In this document: positions 32,801 to 38,800 of the stretch, piece after piece
Position numbering within the stretch: the first letter of the stretch is position 1
Layout: each line of letters opens with the position of its first letter
Source: G032773895 sp965248935
GTDB lineage: Bacteria > Pseudomonadota > Gammaproteobacteria > Pseudomonadales > Cellvibrionaceae
Length of the DNA stretch: 64,000 nt
NCBI GenBank assembly: GCA_965248935.1
Contig: OZ252214.1
Span: 4,920,006-4,984,005, forward strand
Direction of reading: 5' to 3'
Program-made: the position numbers and the translations under genes
Notes under the pieces: model-generated
Told to the model about the DNA's origin: nothing
Database searches by the model: none
Seen by the model: the letters and a program-made list of their open reading frames with translations, nothing else

Positions 32801-35800
32801 CTTCTAATCGAACCGGGTAGAGAGAAGTGAACCACCCAACGGTTTTAGACAAATCGATTGTCGCATCAAAGGATTCGCGCCCGTGACCTTCCAACCACAC
32901 ACAATGCGAGGGACTGTCAAACACTTCATCCAGAGCTTCACCAAGTGCGCTAAGCAGGAGGTCATTGATTTCCGTGTGATAGCCCAAATTGGCTTGATGA
33001 ATTAAGCGCTGTGTGGTCAACAAGGAAAACTCAATGCAGTGTTCACGGCGATCAACGGAATGATTTTCAATGCAGGCTTCGCGTTCAGGGCCGGTATCAC
33101 GCTCTTGTTCAGCCAATAAAAGGGATCGCCAAAAACCGATTTCTGCAACGTTTTGCTCAACATATTGGCGAACACATGCAACCCACTGTCGATAGCTACT
33201 CGTTTTCTCATTTAAAGGTTCATGACTTAAAAGCGCTTTTAGATCATCGGCCAAAATTCGCCAAGATACTGCGTCCATGATTAAATGATGGAACGCAAAG
33301 AAGACTCGCTTGGTCGCTCGCGTGGCATCGTGCAGCAATGCCGCACACCACAAAGGGCCATTACTTATATCAAACGCTTGTTGCAGTTCCGTTAACCGAT
33401 AAAATAGCTCCTCATCGGAAAGGCCCTCCGTCTGCAACACAGAAAACACCGGATAACCGTTTTCCAATTTGGCCATATACGATTGACGTTGTCCGGCGTC
33501 GTCAATAATAAATTGTGTTCGTAAAACATCGTGGTGAGCCGCCAATTGTAACAGCGCCGACTCGACGCTTGCGTCGTTCGTATCGTACGGAAGTGAAAGG
33601 CTAAACGCTTGATTCCAATGATTGGGCTCGTTCCACTGCTGGTTAAAAAACCATTGCTGTATGGGCAACAACTCAAACTCACCCTTCAGAATACCCTGCT
33701 CTGCATAAATATTTTTACCGGGCGTACCATAGGATATCGACTTCGCCAAAAGTGCAACGGTTGGCGAAGAAAAAAGATCTTTAACGTGAACACTGAACCC
33801 CGACTTTCGTAATTGTGATACCAACTGTATGCAGACAATTGAGTCCCCACCAATTCGAAAGAAATTATCATGCACACTAATGTTATCTAAACCTAAAACA
33901 AACTCCCAAACAGACAGTATTCGACGCTCAATATCGTTCGACGGCGTTACAATAGCTGTTCGCACACCGAATTCCGGCTCAGGAAGCGCCCGCCGATCTA
34001 ATTTCCCGCTAATCGTAAGAGGCAGCTCCGGCAAGACTGTAATCGCTTCCGGCACCATGTAAGCAGGTAAGGTTTTATGCAGCTCAGATCGGATCGATTC
34101 AATGCTGGATTCATTTAATACTAAGTACGCAGCAAGATACTTTTTCCCATTTCTTTGCCTGTCGATAACAGCAGCTTGCTTTACTCCCGTTAGCTGAACC
34201 AAGACACTTTCTATTTCACCTAACTCGATTCGATAACCTCGTATTTTAACTTGGAAATCGTTTCGACCTAGGTATTCAAGATGCCCATCTTCCAACCACC
34301 GCACTAAGTCGCCGGTTTTGTATAATCGATTTTTCTCGCTTGCCCCCTCCTCGCTCATTGCAAAGGGGTTCGAGATAAAACGTTCTTTGTCCAAATCTGG
34401 GCGATGTAAATAACCTCGTGATAGCCCCGCCCCACCAATATACAATTCACCGGGTGCGCCAATGGGAACCATGTTCATGCAAGCATCCAATACGTACGCC
34501 GTTACATTATCGAGTGGCCGCCCAATTTCATTTAGGTTTCGCTTAACAGCGCGCTTTCCCGTTGCGTAAATTGCCGCTTCGGTCGGCCCATAATAATTGT
34601 ATAAAAAATACTGCTCGGCCCAGTATTCGCAAGCGGTTTGTTCACAGCGATCGCCCGCGAATAAAATGGCTTTTATCGACGGCAACACCACTTTGGGAAG
34701 AACCGCCAAAATAGCGGGCGGTACAAATAGATAGTTGATTTCGTGTTGGTTCACATAGTCAACAAGCTGCTCTGGGTTCTTGCGCTCATCGTCTCCTAAC
34801 AAATGCAATTCACCACCAAAACACAAGCTATTAAATATCTCTGACACAGAGACATCAAAGGTATAGTGGCTAAAACAACTTATTTTCCGAACGTCTTCAG
34901 AAATTTGATAAACCCGATTTAAAGAAAATAAAGTATTGCATACGCTAGCATGTTCGATGCATACCCCTTTAGGTTTACCCGTGGTTCCAGAGGTATATAT
35001 GACATAGGCCAAATCGGAAGCACAACTTACTGAACCACCCCGTTCCGTTATTGTATTTTCTTTAATGCTATGTGAAGCATACGGGTCTATCTCATTAACT
35101 ATTGTCGCCTCGCCCTGCATATTTGTACTCACAATAACTGGCGCTGTCGGCAAAGCTTGACGTTCGGGTAAAGCTTGAAGTTCAGATTGTAATAGCTCTT
35201 GATAAGTGGTTTCTGTTACCAGCAATCGACATTGAATATCATTGAGAATAAACCGCGTTCGATCTATCGGGTACTCGGGCGAGATAGGCACATAAGCCGC
35301 GCCAGTCTTAAGCACAGCGAGCATACTGACAATCATCTCGACATTTCGATCAAAATACAGCGCGACAAAGGTTCCTGGTATAAGGTGTTCACCCTGCCGA
35401 CTGAAATAAACATTGCGCAAGGTATTCGCTAAACGGTTTGCGCGGTCGTTTAGCGATGCATAGGATAAGCTGTCACAACCGCAAACCAAAGCAAGTGCAT
35501 TCGGTGTGGCCTTTACATGTTCTTCAAATAGCCCACTCAAAGTCGCGTCTTTAGGAAAGCCTGCCCGAGTATTATTCCAGTCGTATAACACTTTCTGTCT
35601 GTCTTGATCAGAAATAACATTGAGTTTGGCAATTGGCGTACTGTGTGACGCAACAAACGCCTTCAATACCTTCTTATACATAGAAGAAAAACGATTAATC
35701 GTATTTCCATGAAATAAAGATGTGGCATAATTGAACATACCACGGATAGCTGTTTCGCTATCATCCAGTGTCAGGCTTAAATCAAATTTTGCGTCAGAGT

Positions 35801-38800
35801 GAACGGATTCTAAAATCTCGCTTTCAACGGAATGAAAAGGGAAATGTTGATTGTTGCCTGCCTCAATTCCAAAATGTTGCACACTAAAAAACACTTGAAA
35901 AATAGGATGCCGAGATAAATCTCGTTCAATATCCAACGCATCGACTAATTTCTCAAACGGCACGTCTTGATTTAACTTCGCTTCCAGAAGAGTATTCTGT
36001 ACGCTCCCGATCAAGCTCGCTACAGTTGAATCGTCTTCAATGGTATTGCGAAGTACCAGCGAATTAACAAAGAACCCGATAAGCGATTGAATCTCGCTAG
36101 AATGGCGGTTGTCAGACGGTGTCCCAACAATAAGATCTTTTTGCCCTGTGTACTTTGCCAGCATCACAAAAAATGCGCTTAATAAAACACTGTACAAGGT
36201 CACTTCCTGTGTTTTTGCTAATGCACGCAGATCATTAGATAAGCCCTCAGCCAAGGCAAATACAATATTATCACCACGGTAATCAACCAAAGCGGGACGA
36301 GGTTTATCCGTCAAAAGTGTCAGTGGTTCCAACTGGTTCAGACGACGAAGCCAATACGCTAATTGTGCTTCAAAAGCGCCCTCCTCCCAAGCGGACTTTT
36401 GCCATGCAGAATAATCACCGTAGCAAATATCAACATTGCTAGAGGGAAGACTTTTGTTTTCGAAAATGGCGGAATAGATGATAGCAAGATCGTTTAAAAA
36501 GAGGTTCAGAGACCAACCATCGAATGCGATATGATGCCAAATAAAAAGCAGGTATTGAGTCTCACCTAAGCTAAAACAGTCTACCTTAAATGGTGCATGA
36601 TTCTGTAAATTAAACGGTTTCTGTAACGATAAACCAATGGCTTGCTCTAATTCAGATAATGATGCTACATACTTTTGTGAAAGGTCTACACACCATTCTG
36701 TTTCTAAAAGATACGGGGTCCCTTCAGAATCACTTCGAATAATACTTTTTAAAATCGGATGTTTTTCGACAACATGGTTTAAAGCCTTTTTCATTGTCTT
36801 CGAACAATAGTTTCCTGTCAGCTTAACGCAGTATGGAAGATGATACGCTGTTGTTTTTTGTTCGAGCGACTCAATAAAAAGAAGCCGCTCCTGTGCAAAC
36901 GACAAGCATTTATGATGTAAAGGGCTTGTTGGTATTGACTGGTACAGACAAGCTTCACCCTGCTCAATAAGGTTTAGTATCGTTTTCTGTACCAAAACAT
37001 CATTGCCTGAAATGGCCAGCCCTACCCTGGCTTGACACTCTCTGGCTACATTCACAGCATTAATCGAATTCCCCCCCAAACGAAAAAAGTTATCAGTTGT
37101 ACCAACTCGCTCGACCTTTAAAATTGTTTGCCATATTAAACACACTGTTTTTTCGAGCGAGGTAACCGGAGGTATATACGCCTCACCCGAGGTAAAAATA
37201 GGCTCAGGTAAGCGAGTTCGATCAAGCTTTCCATTTGTTGTTAGCGGAATACTCTCAACCTCAATAAACACAGCAGGAATCATGTAATCCGGCAATTGTT
37301 CAGAAAGCAAATCGAACAAAGTATTGATAAACTGCTTGCTTGCATCCGACGCTTTAACCACATACGCAGCAAGCGTACTGACGCCTTCGTGCTTCACCTC
37401 AATAACAACACAGTGAGACACACCAGAAACTCGCGCCAAAACTGACTCAATTTCGTTCAACTCAATTCGATGGCCACGAATTTTTATCTGTGAATCATTA
37501 CGTCCCAAAAACAGTAAACGACCATCTGGAAGCCATTGAACCAAGTCACCCGTTTTGTATAGGCGATTATCACCACAGCTCTTTTCTTTTTCGGATGCAA
37601 ACATATTTTCAATGAACCGCTCCTGCGTTAATTCGGATCGGTTCAAATAGCCCAAGGCGACTCCCGCACCACCTATATACAACTCACCAACCGCCCCCGT
37701 TGGCAAGAGTTCAAGCTTGGGCGAAAGAACATACACTTTGACATTTTCAATTGGACGGCCAATATTATTTGCGCTGTCTCCAGGTTGATACACATTTGCC
37801 GTAGCACACACAGTGATTTCCGTTGGACCGTAGGCGTTTATAACCTGGCAATACTCAGACAATTGCTGAATGACCGTCGGCGAAGGCGACTCACCGGCAG
37901 TGACCAGTGTTTTGACTTGGCTGAAAAGTTTAGGGGCCATTTGCGCGAGCATAATGGGAGGGATAGTTGCCAACTCAATTTGGTTCTCGACAATTATATT
38001 TGCAAGTACATCAGCATGAGTACGCGCCACCTCATCACATATCGTGATTTCGTGACCACATAATAAACTCACAAACAACTCCGATACACTTGCATCAAAA
38101 ACATATGATGCGTACTGAAGTGCCCTCTCGCAATTCGTCGCCTTAAAACACGTTATTTGCGCCGAGACAAGATGCATTAGGTTTTGATGGGTAATCATTA
38201 CGCCTTTGGGCACACCTGTTGTCCCCGAGGTATAGATTACATAGGCCAAATCTGTGGGATTACACAAAGTATTAGGGCTGTGTATCGAAGGGTCGGACAA
38301 AAAATCAATCGCATCAACCGCAAGAAAATCGACCGATTTATGCAAACCTTTTGACGCTTCCTTTAGTGCATCAAAATGGTGACTCTGAGTCACAACTATA
38401 CGCGCAGAACTGTCTTCCAAAATATACCCTGAACGCTTGGAAGGATAAGCCGGTGATATGGGAACATACGCCGCCCCGGCTTTTAATACCGCGAGAATAC
38501 CGACAACCATTTCGATACCACGATCGAGATATAGGCCAATCAAGGTATTGGCTTGAATATCATACCCATTTAATTCGAGGTAACGTATTCGCAGGGAGTC
38601 AGCCAGACTATTAGCCATAACATCGAGTTCGGAGTAGGTAACGGTCTCTCCATTAAATCTCAACGCAATCGAATCTGAAAAGGCCGCTGAACGAAACGCC
38701 AACTCTTGATGCAGAGTACGATTCGAATCCATTTGTACGGCCAAAGGTTGCCACTCGTTCATCTGTAGTCGATACTCACTTTCAAGAAGCAACGGCAAAC